DNA of 64,000 nt, from NCBI GenBank assembly GCA_015039315.1, contig WIDE01000003.1, positions 248,001-312,000 of the forward strand, given 5' to 3'. Position numbers and translations under genes: made by a program. The stretch's first letter is position 1. Every line of letters begins with the position of its first letter. The notes under the pieces were generated by a model. It had not been told where the DNA came from and made no database searches. It saw nothing but the letters and a program-made list of their open reading frames with translations. This DNA is from Clavulina sp. PMI_390 (lineage: Eukaryota > Basidiomycota > Agaricomycetes > Cantharellales > Hydnaceae). Below, piece by piece: positions 48,501 through 58,457 of this stretch.

Positions 48501-50060
48501 TGACGCGTCTGCTGGAGCCTGTGACGCTGTCGTCCCCGTCGGCACGGCAGGTGTCGGCCCTTGAGGGAGGGGCTGCTTGGCAATTCTGTTGACTAGTCGA
48601 GAAGCTCGTGCTCCTCGTGACTTAGACGAGGAGGATTCGGGAGCAGCACCAGAGCCAGATCCCCCCTGAGTGGGAGCTACATATGTTGAGTTGACAACAG
48701 TTCTTCCGCTGGATGCTGGGGAAGATTTTGGAGAGTGAGATGTCGTGGCAGTCGAGGTGGATCCCCCCCTCCCAGTCCCCCCCTTGCGAATAGACCTTCG
48801 ACGCTTGGGAGATCCCCTTGGAGAAGACGAACCTTGCTCATCATCGACGTAGTCAGCGTCGTCGTCCTCTTCTCTTCGCCGCTTCTTACCGGCTGATAAC
48901 GTATGCACCATACGTTAGTCGTCCAGTAAATGGTCAGGAGTGGGAGGGAGAATCGGTGGAGACAGGAGTACAATGAAGCAGCGAATCAGCCCCCGGATTC
49001 TTGTCTCTTGTTTCGTTCAAGCATATAAAACAAAACCTCAAACAAAGACTTGCCTTGTGGTTGTGGTGCGATGGGCTGTGCACTGATAGATGCGACGGCG
49101 GCAACGTGTGTTTGGGGTGGTGGGACAGGTGTTGATGACAAACCGGAAAGGTAGACTTGGTCCGACTTGACGGGGAACCACGGTGCTGTAGCCTCGCCTC
49201 TGAGAGCCGTTATCTGGTTTCGATGACAACATGGGAAAGACAGCGAGATCGGTCAACGTCAACGTGTCTAAAATTTTCATCACCGCCATCGGGGTGAAGC
49301 TTACCTTGCCGAAGAACTCAACCATCGAAGGATTTGGCGGGCTAAGCAAGATCATGCTCAAATCTATCCCGCGCTGGAGTCAAGGAAGATATTTGTTAGA
49401 CAATCGAGAGGCCCCCAGAAAATATGAGTCACTTAACAATCTTACATGTTCAAGCTCTGGGGGGATACGAGCCCAATCAACATGAGATTGACCATGATGA
49501 GTGACATGAGGTGGATGGGAGGTGATGACGAGGATATGAAAGATGGGCCTTGGGTTCGACAATTTTGTTTGATCAGGGAGTATCTATGGATGCAAACAGA
49601 TACGTCATCGACGGATGCAAGCGGAGGGGGAGGGTAGAGGCCACCAAAGATTTACCTGGAGGGCAAGGGTCAAGGCTTCCGAGAGGCCAAGAGGTTCAAT
49701 TTTTTGCCCAGATGCACCAGCCTTGATCGAGGCGGTTGCCTGAAGGAAGGGCACGAATGCAGTTTTGTAGCTGACTTGTTCAGAGAGCTCTTGAGGACCA
49801 GTTTTCGTATAGATGACGCGAGCAATCTGGGCGTCATTAGTCGCTGCAAGTTGTTTAAGTCGCTCGATGATAGGAAAGATGTAAGAATCGCAAACGCGGC
49901 CGAGAGAATTTGTGGTGGCGATTGACCGATCATACACTACAACGAGATAAACTCCAGCATTTGACGTCGGGGCGGAAGCTGGTTGAGCTAGAGCGAGTCG
50001 GTGATGCAGGGCGTTGATAAAAGAGGCGGAGGCTCCGGGAAGGTTAGGAGAACGAACCAT
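45396..50060 (-). CDS. Mediator-25-like vWA protein A, C-terminus altered by duplication
   Basis: Seven exons (49656-50060, 49446-49583, 49305-49373, 49054-49213, 47044-48892, 46753-46972, 45396-46655) sum to 1367 codons, 1366 aa. Residues ~1-250 form a MED25-type von Willebrand A domain: VYLVVVYDRSIATTNSLGRV, FPIIERLKQLAA, PIFHILVITSHPP, WARIPPELEHRGIDLSMILL, PWFPVKSDQVYLSGL. Then comes a basic patch (GKKRRREEDDDADY), a long Ser/Pro/Gln linker, and an unrecognised conserved-looking block near residues 830-930 (SKISLTIAIETDGLFYDGP, RLRVPITVIS, VWRDFFAFLEEHSIPTC). The tail is Gln/Pro/Tyr-rich. The intron after exon 4 has a GC donor (AAG|GCAAGT). It lies head-to-tail with its paralog B. Role in transcription is inferred from the fold. 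Confidence 0.72.
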
Positions 50061-50432
50061 GGTTTGCTCGACGTTTCCGAGGGGGCATTGGACAGGAGTG
50101 AGAAGGGTTTTCTGGCGGTGCACGCCTCGAGGCGAATGCATGGTATCATTCCCAGCGCCAGGAAAAGTCTCCTACACGTGGTGGTCAGGAAGTGTCCCCG
50201 ACGTCGTGCGCACACCCCACGGCTGGTGGATCAACCCGACTGAATAAGCCAGCTCGGGCCGGACATTGACCCTGTCATATCAAACACTGCCACCGGTTTG
50301 TCGATCACATCGCGGGTTCGGATCTCCAGCCAGAGTATCTTTTCGCTTCTCGCGATTACCAAGGACGTGCACTCGTAATCATAATCATTCACGCTAGAAC
50401 TAATACACTAACAAACAATTCTGCGGCCTGAG
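50061..50432. other. Short spacer between the two MED25-like genes
   Basis: 372 bp between the start of gene A (50060) and the stop of gene B (50433), both on the minus strand. Promoter of A and terminator of B must fit here. Nothing else is recognised. Confidence 0.5.
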
Positions 50433-53400
50433 TTACAATCCACCCATCTTCAAGAAGCTTGCGATTTGCGCTGCCTGTTGCGCATGTGGAGCGATCTGCT
50501 GCTGCTGCTGTTGTTGCAACTGTTGCTGTTGATTCTGCTGCTGTGCCTGGCGGAGGGCAAGCAATTGGTTTCCCAACTGCGCATTCACTTGCGCATTAGC
50601 AAGCGCCGGATTAAGCATCGCCATCGACAGATTATTGTTGGTATTTCCCGCTCCGCCCGCCCCATTTGCACCAGCGCTAAATGCACTCCCACTGCCACTC
50701 GCCCCACCTCCACCCGCATTTAGCCCGTTCCCAGCACCTGACACATTAGCAAGCAGATTACCCTGCGCGACGAGCGCCAGGAGCCCCACGTTGGGAGTCC
50801 CGGCTCCGCCTCCAGCCAGGCCCTGCAGCGTCAGGGCCAACAGTTTCTGAGGGTCGAGATTCAGCAAGAAATCCACCTCTGGTGAAACAGGGGTGCCAGG
50901 ATTCTCTGCTCGTAGCTTACGGCCTTGCTGTTGCTGTAGTAAAATCTGCCTAAATCGTGCATTCACAGCTGGGTTTTGATTCAAGAACTGCGCCATCTGA
51001 GCTCGCTGTTGCTGTAGCTGCTGTGATGCTTGCGGTTGAGGGGGTTGAGATGGGATTTGTTGAGGTTGGGGTTGGGGTTGAGGCTGGGGTGCAGGTTGGG
51101 TTGAAGGGCCAGCCTGCTGTCCCTGTTGTTGTTGGTGCATTCGTAACTGAATACGAGCAACGATAGCTTCCCGCACCTGCGGAGCTGTTGCTGGTGCACC
51201 CGCGAGCCTGGCCAGTGCCTGGAGTCCATTTTGTCTCTCGTAATCATCAAGGATGGCTTCTTTGGAAAGTGGCGCTGCCCCTCCAGCTGGTCGTTGCTGC
51301 TGTTGCTGCTGCTGCTGTTGTTGTTGTAGTGCTGCGATGTTCGTCGGTGGGTTCATCTGGGGTGGTTTGGGTGCTGGTGCAGCAGGGTGAGCTACTGAGG
51401 CTTGTTGTAACTCCTTTCCATCTGGAATAGTTGGAAGGTCGTGATCAATGAAGACCGCCATAAAGCAAACCTCCACCTCAGGAGGAGGGACTGGCATCTG
51501 TTTCACCGCATCGCGCATTTTGGCAGGGATGAACAACAGCATGCCGCGGTTCGGACTGGTAACCCCACGAAACTGTACCCGGATCGTGATGCACTATAAC
51601 AACCATAATTAAAAAGTGACGGGTGAGTGTTCTATGCAGCAAAAGCATATTGCTGAGAGTATAACAATGACACGTACGGCAACTTTCGTCAAGACTAGGC
51701 CCCAGAGAGCACGGAATTGCTTTCGGTTCTCTACACCCATCTGATCCGTGGCACTGGGGAGAGGCAGAGCCTTGAGGCGTACAAGAGGGATGCGCATATT
51801 CTTGATCGTCTCTTCTAGGCCAACCGGCATTGGCGCATAGAGCGTCCCGGGACTACCCATTGTAATTATCGGCGGCCACCAGTCCAATTTGGTTGACCTG
51901 GGCCAACGCACATTAGGGCAAAATCAGCTCAGCTCAATTTACATCACAACGAGGTCCACAGAAATGAAACGCACTGTTCGAAGCCCTCCAATGGCTGCGC
52001 CTCAACTTTCGGCTCAATGCGACGGTCCCCACCCCACTGAATTGCGCCCAACCAGACTCTTTTTCCGTCCTCCTTCTTGCGGACTGATGGTGATGGTGAA
52101 GGTGCAGGCGCAGGCGCAGGTGCCGTGCCCTCTTGGGCCTGAACCTGTTCCCAAACTGTGATAAGGTTCTTGACAACATCCGTAATATTCGAGAATGGCA
52201 TCGTCGTGAGTCTCGCAAGGATGGGCGGTCGTTGAAGGAATTGCAGCAGCCGCTCATCCTGCGGTAATCGCCCCGCAATGAGTTCTGGATGAGTTTTCAC
52301 AGCGGTCAATGCAAGATGCATAGTGTTCCTGAGGCGCTCGCCGATTTGAGCTGCGGTCGGAGCGATCGGTGCACCACTTGGCTGGCCCAGCACAGCAGCA
52401 GCTGGTTGCTGGGGATGAGCTGGAGGTTGAGGTGGTCGCGATTGTGGGAATTGGTTAGTTGTCGGACTGCGTGACGGTCCTGGGTTCATACCAGGTACTT
52501 GGCCACCCGCTGAGAGGTTACGTTGTGGCTGCTGTCCTTGAGTGGCTGCGCGGACAACTGCAGCCTGTTGGGATAAGGCCTGCATCTGCGCCACAGTAGT
52601 AGGACCAAGCGCTCCATTGGCACCTATTGTCAAACCTGGCCGACGTAGGTGGGCTTGCTGAGCAGCAGACTGTGCTGTTGCTTGGTTTGCGGCCATCTTG
52701 AACATCTGCTCCGTCGTGAGCATGATTTGCGCAGGACTGAGCTTGGAGCCAGGGTTGGTGCCTGCGGGGAGCCTTTGGGCTGGATTGTTTGGTGGTGTTG
52801 GCTGAGTCCCAACAGGCTTGACGGGACTTGACGCCTGAGAGCTTGTCGAGGAGGAAGGCGGGTTCGGCGCTTTGGTAGCTGGAGCTAATGGGCGCTGATG
52901 CGCTGGGCCTTTACCCTTTGCATTTGCATTTGCAGCCGCGGGAGCAGCAACGGGAGGTTTGGGAGGCTCAGAAGCCGCCACATGCTGTTGATGCACCTGT
53001 TTCATCAAGGCTTTATACTCTTCCGTTGAAGGAGCTCTAGCGGCTGGTGCGGGACCAGGATCAGGGGCAACCGCTTGCTCGGGTGGCACGGCGCCAGCAG
53101 CACCAACGACTTGGGTGAGATCAAACCGAGGAAGATCAAGATGCCCTGGACGCGCTGCAGCACGAGCAGGAGGTTGATCATGATTAGTTTTTTGCCGCTT
53201 GTTCGGGGACGTTGCGCCTTCTTCAGCCGGAGGGGCTTTATTATTAGCCTCTGCGCGCTCCAGAGACTCAGGAAGCAGTAAGGAGGTAGCCGTAGCCTCA
53301 TCCATTGCAGCGAAGGGCCGTTTTTGTGCCGTCGACGCGTTCGTGCCTGCTACAGGGCTGTTAGAAACAACTTGAGTATAGAAGAAAGTAATGAACATAC

Positions 53401-54322
53401 CGGTGGGTTCGGCGACGGGTACGTTGGGTGGCCTGGAGGGGAACGCGACACCACTGACCAACAAATCATAGCCATCCTTGGCAGGCAAGGCGGGAGTAGG
53501 AAGGAAAGCGGCTTGTTTGTGAAGCGCTTTGAGTGCTGGAGGGGAAGGTAGGAAGAGAGCCATCTGGAGGGAGATACGGCGGGTCTTTAGTATATTTGGG
53601 ATATCATCCCAGGTGAACTCATCATATTTAGATGAAGTGTTGAACGAGACGGGTATTGAGGTATTGGGCTGAGAGTGGGAAACGAGAACGAGGTGGAAAG
53701 TGGGAGGGGATTTGCGAATTCTGAGATCTGACTGGAGATTGGTTCTCTTTGCGAGTATCCGCTGGTCTATTGGTTTAGGAGTGGCAGCATCACATAACTG
53801 GTCCATGCAACGATAGTTGAGAACTGGCAATGCCACTGATCAGGGATAACGAAGAGACATACCTCTAATGCAGCCACTATAGCTTCTAAGACAGCCGTGC
53901 CGCCTGCCGATGTTGCGGTCCCAATGCCAATGGAGAGGCTATTCCATTGCTGCTGAAGCCGCTCACGGATGACATCCCAATCAGCAAAGGGGATACGAGC
54001 AATGACAGGGGAGGCTCTGCTTATGGATGAGGTATTTCGTGCACGTCCGTATGTGACTATTCCGACCTACAAATATTATGGTCGGTGAGACCCGGGGTCA
54101 GCATGGAGAGCGAGGGCCGCGCACCTTGATAGGAACAGTAGGATCGCCTCGTAGACCAGTGATAAACTCAGTAGCGATAGACATGAAGTTCGGGAGCCAG
54201 TTGCTTGGGGGTGGACTAGCATCTAGCATAAAAACAATATCGATCTCAGGTGGGACATTGACCGACGGTTTCGAGGGTGGTTGTGTGGCGAATTCGTGGA
54301 CACTCGTCATAGCTGAGTTCAT
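50433..54322 (-). CDS. MED25: Mediator subunit 25-like protein B (vWA plus ACID-like domain)
   Basis: Six exons (54125-54322, 53863-54066, 53401-53797, 51975-53346, 51678-51897, 50433-51593) sum to 1184 codons, 1183 aa. The N-terminal vWA domain: IDIVFMLDASPPPSNWLPN, GIVTYGRARNTS, SAGGTAVLEAIVAALE, TFHLVLVSHSQPN, FTWDDIPNILKTRRISLQMA and YDLLVSGVAFP. A linker of ~400 residues with Gln/Ala/Pro is followed by an ACID-like domain: KRVWLGAIQWGGDRR, WWPPIITMGSP, IKNMRIPLVRLKALP, then ACITIRVQFRGVTS and MLLFIPAKM. This resembles the activator-binding domain of MED25 (VWSG..W..). The tail is polyglutamine-rich (50490-50560, 51290-51330). Mediator would couple activators to RNA polymerase II; that role is inferred from domains. 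Confidence 0.75.
50490..51330. repeat. CAG/CAA (polyglutamine) microsatellite clusters in gene B
   Basis: On the + strand, runs of GCTGCTGCTGTTGTTGC-type repeats occur at about 50500-50560, 50930-51020 and 51290-51335. They encode mixed CAG/CAA polyglutamine in the minus-strand protein. Such tracts vary in length between strains. Confidence 0.8.
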
Positions 54323-54486
54323 AACTCCGAGTTCAGTGAAGTACTGGGGTTACAGATAGAATGCTGCCAAGTACGAGAACCACAGGCGCTATCAGACTCA
54401 GTCGTCGTGCACGCTGTTGTGTGCCTTAGAAGCGCGGGCGTAGGTGTGACAAGAAGTGACAACATCATTTCCTCAAACCATTCAGA
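54323..54486. promoter_or_regulatory. Bidirectional promoter, MED25-like B / complex I subunit
   Basis: 164 bp between divergent start codons (54322 on -, 54487 on +). No TATA box is seen. The segment is AC-rich near 54360-54480. Confidence 0.4.
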
Positions 54487-54892
54487 ATGGCCAACAGTTC
54501 ACTAACAGCAGAGAACTACAAAGGCATGCTCTGTTTTTCTCTTACTCATATGATAGCTTTAATGACTCGTCTCGGCCATCTTTCTCCTCCTGGTGAATCC
54601 TCTGATGTTGCTGCCATCCTTCTTTCTCAGCATGGGTTGAGAAGCGAGAGCATGACATTCGTGAAGAATGGGTCAAAGTGATGGAGCTCCGAATTACACG
54701 CGAGGCGCTTGGGACATGCCAGAAAATTGAGGGCGTGAACCACTACGAGAAGTGCAAAGACCTTGCCACTCGATACACCACCATGCTTCGTGACGCGCAA
54801 GTGAGTCTCATGCATAGCTATTATTGGGGCCCCATCTCATTGTTTTGTCCTCGCTTCAACAGATCAAGGGGATTCGTTCTATCGACGTATAG
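54487..54892 (+). CDS. Small mitochondrial complex I subunit, NDUFB10-like
   Basis: Accessory subunit of NADH:ubiquinone oxidoreductase (12 kDa/PDSW type) by its pattern: WVEKREHDIREEWVKVMELR, ITREALGTCQKIEGVNHYEK, CKDLATRYTTMLRDAQ, then KGIRSIDV after an intron with GTGAGT donor. The Cys pair (GTCQ, EKCKD) fits the family. The ATG at 54487 gives MANSSLTAENYK. How that joins the main exon is unsure: a GC-donor intron 54524-54630 gives 78 aa (exons 37+170+30 nt), while keeping a middle exon 54557-54592 gives 90 aa. Both keep frame. Family identification is moderately sure. Confidence 0.65.
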
Positions 54893-55520
54893 AAATAGAC
54901 CTGTCATGAATAGACTCCCTTGTGCTTGACAACTCCATTTGTCCCCATCACACTTTTTTCTCGCATGAAGCTCCGCAAACCGACGAGCAGTCAGTCAACC
55001 AAAGATTGTTATTCGGCTCCTAATTCAATATCATCTTTTTATCTCCGACGTGAATGCCAATATCTGAGAGTTCATCGGCCACTGCAAACATCATCCCATC
55101 ACACCACTCTACCATGGCTCTCGCCTCACAAACACAAGTTGACTTTGTCCAGTGGATGGTGTCGTGTAAGAAGCCCCCTGCGCTATGAAATATCTTAGTC
55201 TCCAGATCCTTCAGTCTGGTAATCTCCTGGAGACGATTCCACACCGCCAATTGACGAGAACACCCGTTTCACTCGGTGTCCCGCCTTTGGGGCTGGAAAA
55301 TTTCTTAAGCATCCGCCATTTTAGCATATGCTTGGCCATTTATTTATCACCCCGTGTGCCTACGTATCAAACGGCGGACGCGTTGCCTTGGTCAAGACAA
55401 TCCCAAAATGTCTATTAGGTAGCGGCTCAACATAGTAATTAGTATCATGAGAGCGGCATGCTAGCACCACTCGGTACAATGCTTGGAATACGAGGCCCAG
55501 GAGCCATCTCTTGGCGTGTT
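54893..55520. other. Intergenic between convergent genes
   Basis: 3' regions of the NDUFB10-like gene (+) and POF1-like gene (-). Short frames on the minus strand around 55020-55250 show no family features. Confidence 0.45.
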
Positions 55521-56552
55521 TTACGCAGAGGATAGGTACAACCCTTCTCTGCGGATGTACTCGGCAATAGTGGGCACGAGCATGTCATCTCCATCTTGAT
55601 GCCTCCCTTCGTCATTGTCCCCTTCATTGCGTGCCATGCTGGCGCGCACAAGAGTAGAGCTTAACGAAGCCACCTCGCCATCAAGGTCTACCATCTTCAC
55701 GACTCCGCTCTCCACGTATTCCTTGACGTCGTCAGAACCCAGGAACGCAGCCTCTTCTTCCTCTTCTTCTTCCTTCCTCGCGCTCGCGTTCTCTGATTCG
55801 GATCGAGGACTTTGGAGTTGAGCGGTACTTCGTCGTGCACATACCATGGAGGAGCGGTCGTCCTTAAAGAACAAGCCCAACGAGGCGTTCATGGCCTCCC
55901 GTGTACCATAGTACTTCACATTAAACACTCGAATAATAGTATCCCATCCAACGATAAACGTGAGCCGAGGCGGTATGGGTTGATCATGAAGAGTAGTGCC
56001 AGTGGGCTCCGGCCCCAATGCGGACTCTGTGCCCAACTGCAACTGACTGCGAAAATAGCGAACCAGCTTCTGCGATTTCCCAACAAAAGTCGGCTCATCG
56101 ATCACAGCAACCATAATACAAGGCGATGGTCCGCCGCGCCCTGACCCGGCTCGAGCGTCGATCAGTCGTGCATGTATTGCCTGTGCGAGCAAGATCATCA
56201 TCTGTACTCGTTGAGCGAGAGTAGGATCCCCAGGTTTGAGCTGCTTATCTGCATTTCGCACAGAAAGGAGCAGAATATATGCATGGGATGAAGGGGGAGG
56301 CTGGGATGATGATGGCGCGATGGGAGGGAGCAGGGCGAGCGCTAGATGCGCAAGAGTGGGTGGATTGAATGAAGAGTCGAGCACTGATATGAGAGGTATA
56401 GCAGGGCTGGAGCCTGCTGGTTCATTTTGGGGTCGTATGAAGTGGTCCCACTCATCCGTTTGCCATATGACCTCCAGTTCAGCCTCTTGGGATTGGAGGC
56501 GGCGGATCGAGAGATTGATGCTCTCGATCGAAGTCATGCCAGCGTCTGCCAT
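55521..56552 (-). CDS. POF1: Nicotinamide-nucleotide adenylyltransferase, POF1-like
   Basis: Single-exon gene of 343 aa, unusual here. It transfers AMP to nicotinamide mononucleotide in NAD salvage. The nucleotidyltransferase signature is clear: VLDSSFNPPTLAHLAL (the NPxxxxH variant of the (H/T)xGH motif), then YILLLSVRNADKQLKPGD, LAQRVQMMILLAQAI, TFIVGWDTIIRVFNVKYYG, and the C-terminal SLSSTLVRASM (the SSTxxR motif), with PTIAEYIRREGLY at the end. An acidic insert ([15 protein letters not shown], residues ~265-285) separates the last two motifs. The layout matches the yeast Pof1 type rather than the Nma1/2 type. Start at the ATG 56550-56552. Function is as known for the family. Confidence 0.85.
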   Translation of the reverse strand: MADAGMTSIESINLSIRRLQSQEAELEVIWQTDEWDHFIRPQNEPAGSSPAIPLISVLDSSFNPPTLAHLALALLPPIAPSSSQPPPSSHAYILLLSVRNADKQLKPGDPTLAQRVQMMILLAQAIHARLIDARAGSGRGGPSPCIMVAVIDEPTFVGKSQKLVRYFRSQLQLGTESALGPEPTGTTLHDQPIPPRLTFIVGWDTIIRVFNVKYYGTREAMNASLGLFFKDDRSSMVCARRSTAQLQSPRSESENASARKEEEEEEEAAFLGSDDVKEYVESGVVKMVDLDGEVASLSSTLVRASMARNEGDNDEGRHQDGDDMLVPTIAEYIRREGLYLSSA

Positions 56553-57103
56553 GGGTGAATCGATACTTGGGGGTGATAGCAGTATATGGCTACCCCAAAT
56601 TCCGGGAATTACTGAAAGTCCTTGGTGTCAGAGAGCTTAATGTGAGATGCCTGCTGACTAAATGGCTGCTATGTGAATGGCGTCATGAGAATCATAATGG
56701 CAGCGATGGACAGACACCAAAACAATGTATTTAATAATCACAGCCTAGGTATACGCGGCACGTTGTACAGAAGGGGAATCTTGGGAAGGGACCTGAGGCA
56801 GCAGCTATTGAGGCTGGCAGCTGAAAGCTCCCGCGTGATCAACCTGGCATGAACTGTCCAAGGACTGGATCACGACCCAATGGAAGATTAACAATTCTGG
56901 GGTAACCGAAAGTAGAGAATATATATGTGCGTGGGCCAGGGTATCATATCCACATGTCGAGTCAGTGTTGATTGGAAAGAAGGGAATGGGAAGACTTTGC
57001 GACGGCTACGCTGGTTCAGAAGCAACCCAAAGTAGACTTGGGCGCGCTAGATCATGACAGAGGGGTAAGCCACCGAGGGAACCAAGATATTTCGAGACCA
57101 CGC
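56553..57103. other. Intergenic
   Basis: 551 bp between two minus-strand genes; promoter of the POF1-like gene and 3' end of the coiled-coil gene. No ORF of note. Confidence 0.5.
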
Positions 57104-58346
57104 TTACTTGGCTTGTATGGTCTTGAGCTCAGCAAGCTTGATCTCACGCTCGCGCTGTAGGAAAAGATGAAAGGAATGAGACCACTTTGGTAGCTGCTGT
57201 GAGGGCAACAAACATACATCGTCGGTAGCCTTCTGCAGAGTCGCTTGCTCTACCTCAAGAGTCTTGGTCTTGAGGGCCTCGGTCTGCTGCCTGGCGTGTT
57301 CACGAGTCATCTCAAGGTTCTCGGCGGCAGATGTAAGTTCTGCTTGGGCGGCTTCGAATGCAGCTTTCGCCTTTGCATAGGCAGCAGATAGCTTCTGCTC
57401 ATTCGCCACCGCCCGAGTGTGGCGATTCAGTGCCTTGGACTCGTTCTACATGCGACCCCGTTAGTCAATAGTACATGAGGATAGGGAGTGGACTGTATGC
57501 TATGACGTACAGCGGCTGCCTCCTTCTGTATCTTCTGCAGCCGGCCGAGTTCCGTCACAGCGGCCTTGAGGGTGCTGGCTTGAGCCCTGGCCTCTCCCTT
57601 GACAATCTTCTCCATTTGTTTCGCATTCTTGCCTGATATAGTTGGACATGTGAGCGCAGGGAAGCGGTGGCAGTGAGCCGGTAAGGCACACAACGAACCT
57701 TCTGCCTTGAGGATCTTAGAGCGGGCGGCTTCGGAGAGCTCAGCATCCGCCGTCGCCGTTCGCGAATGGAGGGTCGCGCTGGGATCGCTGGTGGGGTTCT
57801 ACAAAATTATGATTAATATCAGAAATGACCGAAGACTCGACGGGAATTGATTCTCGACGCCTCGGAACAAGAAATGACGTCACTCACAGCAACCACAGCA
57901 CCACTGGCAAACGTGCCAACAGCATGCTGGCTGAGCACTTCTTCTTTCGAAAGCGTAGGAGAAGCCGGAGAAGTTGAGGCAATCTCGCTCGTAGCGGGGA
58001 TTGAGGTGACACCAGCTTCTTCAGCCTTTGCGAGGGCGACACCTTCACTCGTGCCGCTGGGTCCGGCCCCAGTCTCTTCTACAGCCTTCTCATCGACGAT
58101 AGGCTTCTTGTCCTCGAGAGCGGGGGTTGCCTCGGTGTGGTCATAGTCGGGCGAGGGATCGGATGTGCGGGCACGCCTGGTCGTCATCGGAGCTGCAGCG
58201 GCCTCGGTGGTGGGTATAGGGACTGGTTCGTCGGTGGTGGGAGATGCTGTCTGATGGATAGTACCGGCGTCAGACGCAGTCGCGAGCGAGTAATAGGCAG
58301 TATTGCCTGTAGTCGTACGAGAAAGAGATGGAAGGGAGGCTGCCAT
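57104..58346 (-). CDS. Coiled-coil protein of unknown function
   Basis: Starts at the ATG 58344-58346 (MAASLPSLSRTTTGNTAYYS). Residues 1-150 are Thr/Ser/Ala/Glu-rich and probably disordered. After an intron the sequence turns helical: DAELSEAARSKILKAEG, KNAKQMEKIVKGEARAQAST, LKAAVTELGRLQKIQKEAAA, AVANEQKLSAAYAKAKAAFE and TREHARQQTEALKTKTLEVE, ending with LKTIQAK and TAA at 57104-57106. Four introns separate the helical exons. This is a long alanine/glutamate/lysine coiled coil of roughly 170 residues. I know of similar uncharacterised coiled-coil proteins in basidiomycetes but cannot name a family. It shares a 111-bp promoter with MLH1. Confidence 0.6.
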
Positions 58347-58457
58347 TTTGGTGTTGACAGGGATTTATGGCGGGTCACGCTTCGGGACCCTGCGCCACCA
58401 CAAACTTGAATTTGTGACACAAACACGACGACTCAGACGCGAACAGGAGAGCAACTG
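58347..58457. promoter_or_regulatory. Bidirectional promoter, coiled-coil gene / MLH1
   Basis: Only 111 bp between divergent start codons. No TATA motif; the sequence holds CAAACTTGAATTTGTG, a short palindrome-like stretch near 58401-58416. Confidence 0.4.

Noticed and set aside
47040..48911. A separate gene beginning at 48911
   Set aside because: The apparent start overlaps an acceptor; the GC-donor splice at 49053 joins it in frame to the vWA exons, and all exons sum to whole codons.
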